A DNA stretch of 19,831 bases from an uncultured Desulfobacterales bacterium (GTDB lineage: Bacteria > Desulfobacterota > Desulfobacteria > Desulfobacterales > JAFDCJ01): the NCBI GenBank assembly GCA_945787595.1, contig CALZJV010000173.1, forward strand, positions 1-19,831. Reading direction: 5' to 3'. Positions 1 through 5,794 of this stretch are shown here, one piece after another. Positions within the stretch are counted from its first letter, which is position 1. Each line of letters opens with the position of its first letter. A model generated the notes under the pieces. It was not told the origin of the DNA and did not search any database. It worked only from the letters and a program-made list of their open reading frames with translations. The position numbers and the translations under genes were made by a program.

Positions 1-418
1 ATTCGGGTTTTTATTGTAGTTAATCAACTCATCGGCGCCCATTTGGCCGGCTTTTTCAAGCTTTTTATCATCGCTTGAAAGCAATATCACTCGGGCACCC
101 ATAGTTTTTGCAAGCTGCAGAGCAAACAGCGCAACCCCGCCCGTGCCCTGAATAAGGATCGTTTCACCGGCTTGCAACCGTCCCCGCACAACTATGGACA
201 ACTTCCTCACCGACATCTTCAACCACCCCGGCACCGTCTGAAAGCGGAACCAGCTCATAGCTGACACCCGTGTTGACCGTGATCAGATCTCTATAATTTA
301 AAGAAGCGGCATGTACTCGCACACACACTTCTCGTGGTGCAAGCTGCCGTGAAGGCAGCTCCTGAATGTGAAGTGCGTCCACCCCTTTTTCAACGGGATT
401 TAAGACATATTTTTTCAT
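1..418 (-). pseudogene. Zinc-independent MDR dehydrogenase / quinone oxidoreductase, broken by an internal deletion and cut by the window edge
   Basis: The start is the ATG at 418 (MKKYVLNP), preceded on the minus strand by GGAGG at 5-6 nt; the ATG at 430 has no such site. Residues 1 to about 70 are the GroES-like N-terminus of the medium-chain dehydrogenase superfamily, with the ASLNYRDL motif and DGAGVVEDVGEEV. The frame then runs into TGA near 164. In another frame, from about 195 down to 1, the Rossmann domain follows: GETILIQGTGGVALFALQLAK, then GARVILLSSDDKKLEKAG and GADELINY. In intact relatives about 75-85 residues (the VGDRV to TAWNAL part) lie between these blocks. They are missing here and the two sides are out of frame, so this is an out-of-frame deletion rather than a one-base error. 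The family reduces quinones or enals with NAD(P)H. No catalytic product is expected. The 3' end is outside the window. Confidence 0.85.
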
Positions 419-533
419 GTGAACCTCCAATCTTCAAATACAGTGAATCGGCCAAGGTGATGTAGATTAGAAATTTTGTGAACATCAAAAATGAACTGTG
501 TCAATAATCCACCCGGTTCCACAATTCCAAACG

Positions 534-1281
534 CTAACAAATCTCCATGGCAATCAGAGTAACGTCATCATGAGTTAGCTCTTTTTCAGTAAATTCATGC
601 AATGTTTTGAGGACAGCCGATTTAAGTTCAGACAAAGGGGCACCTGTATTTGCATCAAGGGCATCTTTGAGGCGAGCTAATCCAAAACTTTCACCATCGG
701 GGTTGGGTGCGTCAATGATGCCATCGGTATAGGCAAAGAGTCGGTCTCCGGGAGTCATTGAAATCGTAATCTGGCTGTAAAGTGTATCCAAATCGATAGC
801 AAGAGGTATGTTTAGTGGAAAACCATCGCTTTTACCTTTACGACCAGGTGGTCTGGCGTAGGTCCAAACCCTGTCGTTGGCCCGCTGGTATAGAACAGGA
901 GGGTGACCGGCATAAGACACTCTCGCTTCGCTCTCTTGACGGTAATACGCGACAACTGCCGCGGTAGTCATGGCATCCAGGCTGCGGCTGCTAATTCGTT
1001 GGTTAACTGTCATAGACATACTGACTTATCTCCGAGACAGCCTCGCCGTGACCGGTAACATCTGCTATAGCCAGTCGAGTTATGATGCCACCTTTGCAGA
1101 CTCCAAAATAGTAGATGTCTCCACCCTTACCGCCCTCACAACAAGGTGTAGAATAGATAGAACCGATGACTTTTCCGGCAGAGACCTCTGAATCTAGATT
1201 ACGGATACCTCCCCAGAGTTCCTTACACTCAAGCCTGCCATATGAGTCAGCAATGGGGAACGGTGAGTCTTTATCGTGCAT
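534..1281 (-). pseudogene. SpoIIE/RsbU-type PP2C serine phosphatase, interrupted in mid-domain
   Basis: Two minus-strand reading frames together make one SpoIIE-family (PF07228) phosphatase. The first, from 1281 to 1003, has the N-terminal ELWGG segment, the metal-binding GGDIYYF and ADVTGHGEAV motifs, and then stops. The second, 1019 to 534, has SYAGHPPVLY, GDRLFAYTDGI and the C-terminal HDDVTLIAMEI, where Asp residues bind Mn/Mg. The second ATG (1281) is preferred over the one at 1287 because AGGAG lies 7 nt before it and only 1 nt before the other. Between GHG and YAGHPP there are about 55 residues, against roughly 70 in relatives, so 15-20 residues are missing as well as the frame. Such proteins dephosphorylate anti-sigma-antagonists or act in similar partner switches. 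Translational coupling of two half-proteins through the 17-nt overlap is possible but unlikely. Confidence 0.8.
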
Positions 1282-1287
1282 TTGCAT

Positions 1288-1730
1288 ACTCCTTTCCCAA
1301 AATATAGTCGCTAAAGCATATTAAGAAGTTTCTTAATTATCCTATAAAACAAAATTCAGGATACCACAATCTTTCCAGCCATTATTCCAGCATTGAGTCT
1401 GGTATTGTGATTTATTGAGAATACCTAACTTTCGCCAATAGTACGTATATCATGTTTGTTCGTTGTCAAGTCAAGCAAATCTTAATTCGAATATCCAACT
1501 GTGATTTTAATTCTTTATGCTTCCTTTTTCCCGCTGGCCCCCGAGCAATGGTCCCTTACCAGAGTTTAAAATCATTTCCCCAACTGTTATAAAAAAATTA
1601 GACTTCTGTGATACTTTGGTGACTTTTTATATGTACATAGAGACCAGAGTAACTTCAAATTCTTTTTATTTTTAGCGGCAAAACTATTGGGTTTTGCTAA
1701 ATATAAACCAAAGAAAAGAGGAGATTTAAA
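1288..1730. other. Intergenic spacer without a recognised gene
   Basis: This AT-rich stretch lies between the divergent phosphatase pseudogene and the spondin-domain gene, so it must hold promoters for both directions. I see no convincing -10/-35 pair, sigma-54 site, repeat or small ORF with a ribosome binding site. The last 20 bases carry the AGAGGAG ribosome binding site of the downstream gene. Confidence 0.5.
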
Positions 1731-2381
1731 ATGAAAAACTTAATTAGAACCGTATGTTTATTCTTGCTTGTGGCTCTTGTTCTACCTGGCAATGTCAGTG
1801 CCGGAGACAAAATGATTGAGGTTAAGATTACCAACTTGTCAGCAAAAGTTGTGCTGACCCCACCCATTGTAGCAGCGTCAAGAGGTCAGATTACTGTTTT
1901 TCAGTTAACCCAACCAGCAAGCGAGGCACTTGAAATGCTTGCTGAAGGCGGAAATACAGATGAACTGAAAATGATGTTTGAAGATCATCATGCCTCTGTT
2001 GCTCAAGCAGCTGATGCCATTCTCCCCGGTCAAACATTGACATTGTATGTTTATGGCAAAAGGAACTCCCGAATCAGCTTCGCTTCCATGATACTTCCTA
2101 CCAACGATGGCTTTGTGGCTCTGAATAGTAAAAGGATTAGGCCCTACGGAACAACAACAACCTTCTTGCCAGCCTATGATGCCGGCACTGAACTTAATGA
2201 CGAAGATTGCGCTAATATCCCTGGTCCTTTGCCCTGTGGTGGCGGAGAGGGCTATAACATGGATCCTGGTGAAGGATTTGTTTATCCGCATCCAGGAACG
2301 CATGGGGACGGCGGATTCTCTGCCGAGGACTTCAGTTGGGCAGACCCTGTTGCAATGGTGACAACAAGAATTGTCAAATGA
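1731..2381 (+). CDS. Secreted spondin-domain protein
   Basis: The product has 216 residues. Residues 1-24 form a Sec signal peptide (basic MKNLIR, hydrophobic core, cleavage after NVSA). The mature part matches the bacterial single-domain spondin family (Spondin_N fold): VKITNLSAKVVLTPPIVAAS, ILPGQTLTLYV near 97-107, SFASMILPTNDGFVALN at 116-132, LPAYDAGTELNDEDCANIPGP at 146-166 and a C-terminal HPGTHGDGGF...DPVAMVTTRIV. C160 and C169 could form a disulfide, as expected outside the cytoplasm. AGAGGAG about 7 nt before the ATG fixes the start. In eukaryotic F-spondins this domain is extracellular and matrix-associated. The bacterial role is unknown, so substrate or partner cannot be stated. 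No clear terminator follows, and neighbours give no functional hint because both are on the other strand and broken. Confidence 0.85.
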   Translation: MKNLIRTVCLFLLVALVLPGNVSAGDKMIEVKITNLSAKVVLTPPIVAASRGQITVFQLTQPASEALEMLAEGGNTDELKMMFEDHHASVAQAADAILPGQTLTLYVYGKRNSRISFASMILPTNDGFVALNSKRIRPYGTTTTFLPAYDAGTELNDEDCANIPGPLPCGGGEGYNMDPGEGFVYPHPGTHGDGGFSAEDFSWADPVAMVTTRIVK

Positions 2382-2486
2382 CGGGGAAATTTTAGGAATA
2401 CCATAAAAAATTATTGAGCGTTTTACAGGCCAACACCTTGTATGAAACTTCATGGAATGACGAATGATGATTGACGATTGACGAAT

Positions 2487-2588
2487 TGTAGATGTCGCTC
2501 TCCGAGGCGTAGGCGCTACAACCCCTACGAGCCGGAGGCTTCGCTCTGCTATTTTTAGCAAATAAAATAGAAAGAATTCCTTAATTCG
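2487..2588 (-). repeat. Dispersed intergenic repeat, copy 1, with a nested insertion
   Basis: Read on the minus strand, this begins CGAATTAAGGAATTCTTTCT and continues through an AT-rich middle into GCAGAGCGAAGC and GCGACATCTACAA. The same string, uninterrupted, is found at 19771-19831, and a shorter relative at 16397-16441. The copy here is flanked on its left by short repeated GATTGACGA units (2464-2486). A 38-bp segment (2500-2537) interrupts it. Confidence 0.8.
2500..2537. mobile_element. 38-bp palindromic insertion inside the dispersed repeat, with a 3-bp target duplication
   Basis: Compared with the copy at 19771-19831, this copy has 38 extra bases. They start CTCCG and end CGGAG, and fold as a 5-bp outer stem, a 3x3 internal loop and a 6-bp CGTAGG/CCTACG stem. 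GCT occurs on both sides (2497-2499 and 2538-2540) but once in the uninterrupted copy, as expected for a target-site duplication. This looks like a very small mobile hairpin of REP or miniature-element type. No transposase is nearby. Confidence 0.55.
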
Positions 2589-2633
2589 ATGCCTTTATCG
2601 TCTGATTTCCCATATATTGTGGTCTGCCAATTC

Positions 2634-2884
2634 TTAAGGAATCGGAACGCTAGGCTTGCCGGCGCTGACTCTCTGGAACACCTCTTTATGTAAGGTGCCG
2701 GGTCTCGAAGTCCTGAATGAAATCCCACAGCAAATGCCCCACCACATTCTCTGGGCTGCAATCGCTGTTCCACCCATTTGCACGTGCAACACCCATTTGC
2801 ACGTGCAAAGGACTCCCAGTTCCGACTGACGCTGATGATGATATCTTTTTTGTCGATGCGGTAGATGACGTCGTCTTCGTTCAT
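2634..2884 (-). pseudogene. PAS-like sensor domain protein, broken by a 19-bp tandem duplication and further indels
   Basis: The start is taken as the ATG at 2884, with GAGGA 7 nt upstream. The first 31 residues, MNEDDVIYRIDKKDIIISVS then RNWESFARANG, resemble the start of PAS-like bacterial proteins. Removing one copy of the tandem duplication at 2771-2808 restores a frame reading WNSDCSPENVVGHLLWDFIQ and then DFETRHL, the conserved middle of that family. A further one-base shift near 2700 is needed to read HKEVFQRVSAGKPSVPIP before a TAA at 2634-2636. So at least two lesions separate it from a working gene. What the protein senses is unknown. I infer the family from these motifs only. Confidence 0.65.
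2771..2808. repeat. Perfect 19-bp tandem duplication with a palindromic core
   Basis: CACCCATTTGCACGTGCAA occurs twice head to tail (2771-2789 and 2790-2808). Each unit ends in the perfect 12-bp palindrome TTGCACGTGCAA. Nineteen bases is not a multiple of three, so it shifts the frame of the PAS-like gene. Confidence 0.95.
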
Positions 2885-3081
2885 CTGCATTCCTCGTTTA
2901 ATAAACTTTAGTTTCCTTCATCGCGACACCTTTCGTGTCTTTACGATTCCAAGAAAAATCAAAGCATCAGTATTTTTTCCCGTTCTATAATGCCCGATGG
3001 GTTGGGTTTGGATATCTTTGTGTAAAGCTTAATTTTTTTTATCTTTTTAAAAAAAAAGTGTTGCAATTTATAAATATATAT

Positions 3082-3097
3082 GTTTATTTAATTAAAC
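3082..3097. promoter_or_regulatory. AT-rich imperfect palindrome upstream of the S24 repressor, possible operator
   Basis: GTTTATTTAATTAAAC is symmetric at 14 of 16 positions and lies 35 nt before the repressor start codon. A TTGCAA hexamer at 3061-3066 could serve as a -35 box. A repressor of this class commonly binds dyad operators at its own promoter. The assignment is inference. Confidence 0.35.
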
Positions 3098-3132
3098 AAC
3101 AATTATCAACTCACCTTAGTCAGGCAAACAAT

Positions 3133-3786
3133 ATGACAACTACTAAATTTGATTCCTTTCTGCAAAGAGTTTTTGAAGCGACAGGGATAACATCGCAGAC
3201 TGAATTAGCATCCGCCCTGAAAATTAACCGTTCAGCGATTACACAAGCCAGGAAGAAGGATTCTATTCCTGACAAATGGATATTACAGCTGTATCGATCC
3301 TTTGGGTTGAACCCTGACTGGGTTGAAACAGGATCCGGTCAAAAATTACATAAACACTCTGATTCCAATGATTCCATATTTAATAATATACCGAAGGTAA
3401 GAGCAAGGTTGAGCGCCGGTGGCGGGTCTTTTGAAGTCGGATCCAAAATTGAAGGGTATTATGCTTTCCGAAGGGACTGGTTGCGAACAAAGGGTGCCAT
3501 AAGCAAGATGGTGTTAATGGATATCTTTGGCAACAGCATGGAACCTGAGATGAAGGATGGAGATACTATTCTTATAGATGAGTCCCAAAAAGACATTTTA
3601 GCAGGCGCTATATACGCTGTCGGAGTTGATGACACGATAATGGTTAAAAGGCTTGAGAAACACCCCAAGAAGCTTGTCTTGCTTAGTGACAACAAGGATT
3701 ATTCACCGATTTACCTTCAAGGTGGCGAAATAAATAGCGTCCGTATTATTGGAAAGGTAATATGGATTTGTCGGGAACTCAGGTAA
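3133..3786 (+). CDS. CI/LexA-like repressor with HTH and S24 peptidase domains
   Basis: The product has 217 residues. Residues 5-65 form a CI-type helix-turn-helix of the kind found in phage repressors (FLQRVFEATGI, SQTELASALKINRSAITQAR, GLNPDWVETG). Residues 88-217 form a LexA-type S24 self-cleavage domain: FGNSMEPEMKDGDTILID with nucleophile Ser135, and IMVKRLEK with general base Lys172. LSAGGG at 93-98 holds an Ala95-Gly96 pair where autocleavage could occur. The reading frame stays open 66 codons upstream, but that extension is low complexity and has no ribosome binding site, so the ATG at 3133 is used. It probably represses itself and the small genes that start at 3855, and would be inactivated after DNA damage through RecA. 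This is family knowledge, not shown here. No phage structural or integrase gene is in the window, so it may be a relic or a stand-alone regulator. Confidence 0.85.
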   Translation: MTTTKFDSFLQRVFEATGITSQTELASALKINRSAITQARKKDSIPDKWILQLYRSFGLNPDWVETGSGQKLHKHSDSNDSIFNNIPKVRARLSAGGGSFEVGSKIEGYYAFRRDWLRTKGAISKMVLMDIFGNSMEPEMKDGDTILIDESQKDILAGAIYAVGVDDTIMVKRLEKHPKKLVLLSDNKDYSPIYLQGGEINSVRIIGKVIWICRELR

Positions 3787-3801
3787 ATTTTTTTGCCTTT
3801 A

Positions 3802-3821
3802 TTGTTCATATATATTAACAA
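3802..3821. promoter_or_regulatory. 20-bp palindrome between the repressor and the small-gene operon, possible operator
   Basis: The 20 bases start TTGTT and end AACAA around an ATATATAT centre, and are symmetric except for one base pair (positions 6 and 15). The site lies 34 nt before the start of the 54-aa gene and 16 nt after the repressor stop. A nearby AT-rich run could hold the promoter of the small genes. Likely ligand: the S24 repressor just upstream (inference). Confidence 0.45.
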
Positions 3822-3854
3822 TATGATATTTAAATAAACATAAAGGAGGAAAAA

Positions 3855-4019
3855 ATGCAACAACGGTTTTGTGCCTGCGGAAGCGGTATATGGGTCCAGT
3901 ATCTATTCCCCAATATGAACTGCCGGATAATTTTCAGACCGGAAAAAGACCACAGGCAAGACTATTTGGTCAAGTGCCCTTGCTGTGGGAAAAAATTAAA
4001 CATCGATATTCTTTATTAA
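3855..4019 (+). CDS. 54-aa Cys-rich mini-protein, zinc-ribbon-like
   Basis: The sequence reads MQQRFCACGSGIWVQYLFPN, then MNCRIIFRPEKDHRQDYLVK and CPCCGKKLNIDILY. AAGGAGG lies 7 nt before the ATG, a strong ribosome binding site. Cys6/Cys8 and Cys41/Cys44 (with Cys23 and Cys43 extra) sit at the two ends, and CPCCGKKL is a typical zinc-knuckle turn, so one zinc ion bound by four Cys is likely. No signal peptide or membrane segment is seen. It is the first gene of a likely operon with the 63-aa and 31-aa genes, behind the S24 repressor. I do not recognise a family. Zinc ribbons of this size can bind nucleic acid or a protein partner, but no function can be assigned. Confidence 0.75.
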   Translation: MQQRFCACGSGIWVQYLFPNMNCRIIFRPEKDHRQDYLVKCPCCGKKLNIDILY

Positions 4020-4073
4020 GCTCGATTTTATAAGCGATATTTATAATCGACATATTTTTAGGAGGCGAGAAGA

Positions 4074-4265
4074 ATGATACGATATGAATCATATCCGGAT
4101 TATCAAAACTGTTACGAGTATCATGGAAACACATCTGTAGAAATCACCAGAAAACAGGATGGATTTACAATTAAACGAGATTGGATATTGTTTGATTCTG
4201 TTGAGGAAGCCCAGGAATTTTTTCATAACAATTGTAATGACGATCAGGGGTATTATGTTCATTAA
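4074..4265 (+). CDS. 63-aa acidic protein of unknown function
   Basis: AGGAGG 8 nt before the ATG gives a clear start. The product is rich in Tyr, Asp and Glu: MIRYESYPDYQNCYEYHGNT opens it, followed by SVEITRKQDGFTIKRDWILF and a helical DSVEEAQEFFHNNC. The alternation of short beta-like strands and one helix suggests a small folded cytoplasmic domain. There is no signal peptide. It follows the zinc-ribbon-like gene by 54 nt, which contain a bulged dyad (4022-4050, TCGA...TCGA ends), and its last 11 bases overlap the next gene. No family is recognised. Confidence 0.65.
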   Translation: MIRYESYPDYQNCYEYHGNTSVEITRKQDGFTIKRDWILFDSVEEAQEFFHNNCNDDQGYYVH

Positions 4266-4350
4266 AATCGTTTATGGGATATTAGATTGTGTTTTCATGG
4301 TGATCGTTTTAATAATATCAATTTTAGGAACGTTGATTGTTGGATTATAA
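4255..4350 (+). CDS. 31-aa single-span membrane peptide overlapping the 63-aa gene
   Basis: The peptide is MFIKIVYGILDCVFMVIVLI followed by ISILGTLIVGL. Almost all of it is one hydrophobic segment, with Lys4 near the N-terminus and Asp11 inside. CAGGGG 5 nt before the ATG acts as a ribosome binding site, and the 11-nt overlap with the upstream gene suggests coupled translation. Its size and make-up resemble hydrophobic membrane peptides such as type I toxins (TisB, Ibs), but sequence likeness to a named family is not evident. It may equally be a membrane anchor or a chance ORF. Confidence 0.5.
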   Translation: MFIKIVYGILDCVFMVIVLIISILGTLIVGL

Positions 4351-4389
4351 ACTGATCGGGAATCATCCATTTATTTCATCAGAGAAAAA

Positions 4390-4459
4390 GGGGATCAAAG
4401 CTTGGATAGTGAATTAAACTTTTAGCCATATTTACTATTCACTGCCAGGCTTTGACCCC
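4390..4459. repeat. REP-like intergenic hairpin
   Basis: The left arm 4390-4414 (GGGGATCAAAGCTTGGATAG...) pairs with the right arm 4437-4459 (ATTCACTGCCAGGCTTTGAC...), about 21 pairs with two one-base bulges and a loop of about 22 nt. A GGGGTCAAAG...CTTTGACCCC stem is like elements moved by REP-associated tyrosine transposases. None is present here. It may also end transcription from the small-gene operon on one side and the Arg-rich gene on the other. Confidence 0.75.
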
Positions 4460-4498
4460 ATATATTTTTAGACATGTAATAATCTCAATTCATATCCT

Positions 4499-4693
4499 TT
4501 AAAAAACTTGCCTGCGTTCCGGCCTGTTCACTCGCCTTTTATTCGGAACCTTTCGACGATCGACAAATTTTCTGCGATCTGCATTCATTCTTCTTTCTGG
4601 TATCACACGAAATCGATTATTACACCGTCTTTTTATATATGACCGCAGACCGCCATTATCTAACAATGGAACTAAATCATCTAAAACATTCAC
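4499..4693 (-). CDS. 64-aa Arg-rich protein with repeated RR motifs
   Basis: The start is the GTG at 4693, because a perfect GGAGGT lies 5 nt upstream. The frame continues upstream only to a TTG without such a site. The N-terminal half (MNVLDDLVPLLDNGGLRSYI) looks like a short helix. The C-terminal half is a run of roughly 7-residue steps each containing RR: IPERRMNADRRKFVDRRKVP and NKRRVNRPERRQVF. This gives a strongly basic tail that could bind nucleic acid or acidic phospholipid. It is the only reverse-strand gene of the small island. No family is recognised and expression is uncertain. Confidence 0.55.
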   Translation of the reverse strand: MNVLDDLVPLLDNGGLRSYIKRRCNNRFRVIPERRMNADRRKFVDRRKVPNKRRVNRPERRQVF

Positions 4694-4807
4694 TTCGGAC
4701 CTCCATTTCGAGTATAAGGAAAGCAGAGAAAATTTCAACAAATTGATTTTGAATGCGTTCAGAAATAAACGAATCAATATCGTGCAATCCCAGCGCAGGG
4801 TGCAAAA

Positions 4808-4915
4808 ATGAATGAAAATGTGGAAACGATTCAGAAGCCGGATACCGGAATAGAGATAAGAATCAGGAGTCAGCGCTGGCGAGAAATCTTTCTGTATGAA
4901 GTGTTTGCTGATTAA
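4808..4915 (+). CDS. Possible 35-aa peptide
   Basis: ATG at 4808 opens MNENVETIQKPDTGIEIRIR, then SQRWREIFLYEVFAD, ending TAA at 4913. A weak AGGGTG lies 7 nt upstream. There is no hydrophobic segment and no recognised motif. It begins 114 nt before, and divergent from, the Arg-rich gene. It may be a chance frame or the remnant of a longer gene. Confidence 0.2.
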   Translation: MNENVETIQKPDTGIEIRIRSQRWREIFLYEVFAD

Positions 4916-5794
4916 GTAAAAGATATAGATTATTTTGTCAAGAATTTTATAATATTATCAAAATCTTTGATCAAACAGACCGGCGTCAACTCGGTATGGT
5001 GTTTTAATATGGATCTAACGCGAACTTATACGGTTATTATCACCCGCATTCGGCCGATTATAGGAAAACAAAGGGTTCTCATCTTAATTATTAACCATTG
5101 ACGCCACCTCCAATTTTAATATCCTTCCTGCTTGTACAGCCTAAAGCTTGCAAAGGCCTACGCCCCGGCGGCAGATCACTAAGGAGTAAATCTTTCAAGT
5201 TTGGCGGGCAACATCTCGGCTGGTGGTCTGTTCTGCCGATCCACATTTTGGCGAGGACGTTTTTCTGGTGGGTAAGAATGGCCTCAGGCACAATCTTATT
5301 TTCAAACTGCAACCTGCGCTACGTGTTCTGCCAGAATTGGCCCAAAACAGTGGAAGGTCGAGGAAAAGAAATCGGCCATAATGATCCGGCCGGCCTGCTG
5401 CTCTATATACAGCAAATCAATTGTCACAATATCAATCCGGTCAACCCCCACCCATGTGATGCCCAATATTCCAGAATCCCAACATTCCAATTGGAGCGAA
5501 GCCCCTGATCTGGCTCATGCTCCAGGTGTCAACGCGGTGCTGACGACAGGTTTCTCCGCAAAATTATGACTTTTGATTTTTCATTTTTTTTCATGTAAAG
5601 CATAGAGAGGGTTATTGACTTTTCGTTAGCAAATGTTAGAACCACATCCCGATTGGAAACATAACCAAGCGCGGAACTTTCGCGAATTGGAAAGGTGCGA
5701 TGACAGCTGTTCGAATCACCAATAGCGAAATACCAAACATCTACCTTCAGGCCTTTCATAGTCACATGTAACTTTTTTATTTATTGAGTCGCTT
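4916..5794. other. Long spacer before trkH without a convincing gene
   Basis: Frames are open on both strands between 5091 and 5508 and on the minus strand at 5529-5765, but none has a good ribosome binding site, a known motif or a believable composition. The translations are rich in Cys, Trp and Pro in mixed order. The stretch may be decayed coding DNA. I see no clear repeat or terminator. The trkH promoter should lie near its right end. Confidence 0.4.

Noticed and set aside
1003..1019. Programmed frameshift in the phosphatase gene
   Set aside because: No slippery run or following pseudoknot is evident, and residues appear to be missing as well, which slippage would not explain.
1672..1700. 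Sigma-54-like GG/GC pair before the spondin gene
   Set aside because: The GG and GC doublets are not at the required 10-nt separation.
1905..2561. 218-codon minus-strand frame opposite the spondin gene
   Set aside because: Antisense shadow: the sense frame has a signal peptide, family motifs and a good ribosome binding site.
5098..5508. 136-codon plus-strand frame before trkH
   Set aside because: No ribosome binding site, no recognised motif, Cys/Trp/Pro-rich mixed composition, and overlapping open frames on the other strand. Treated as non-coding or decayed DNA.
5709..5717. GTTCGAATC, like a tRNA T-loop
   Set aside because: No matching acceptor, D or anticodon stem can be built around it. 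Chance match.
5529..5765. 78-codon minus-strand frame
   Set aside because: GTG start without a ribosome binding site and no family resemblance.
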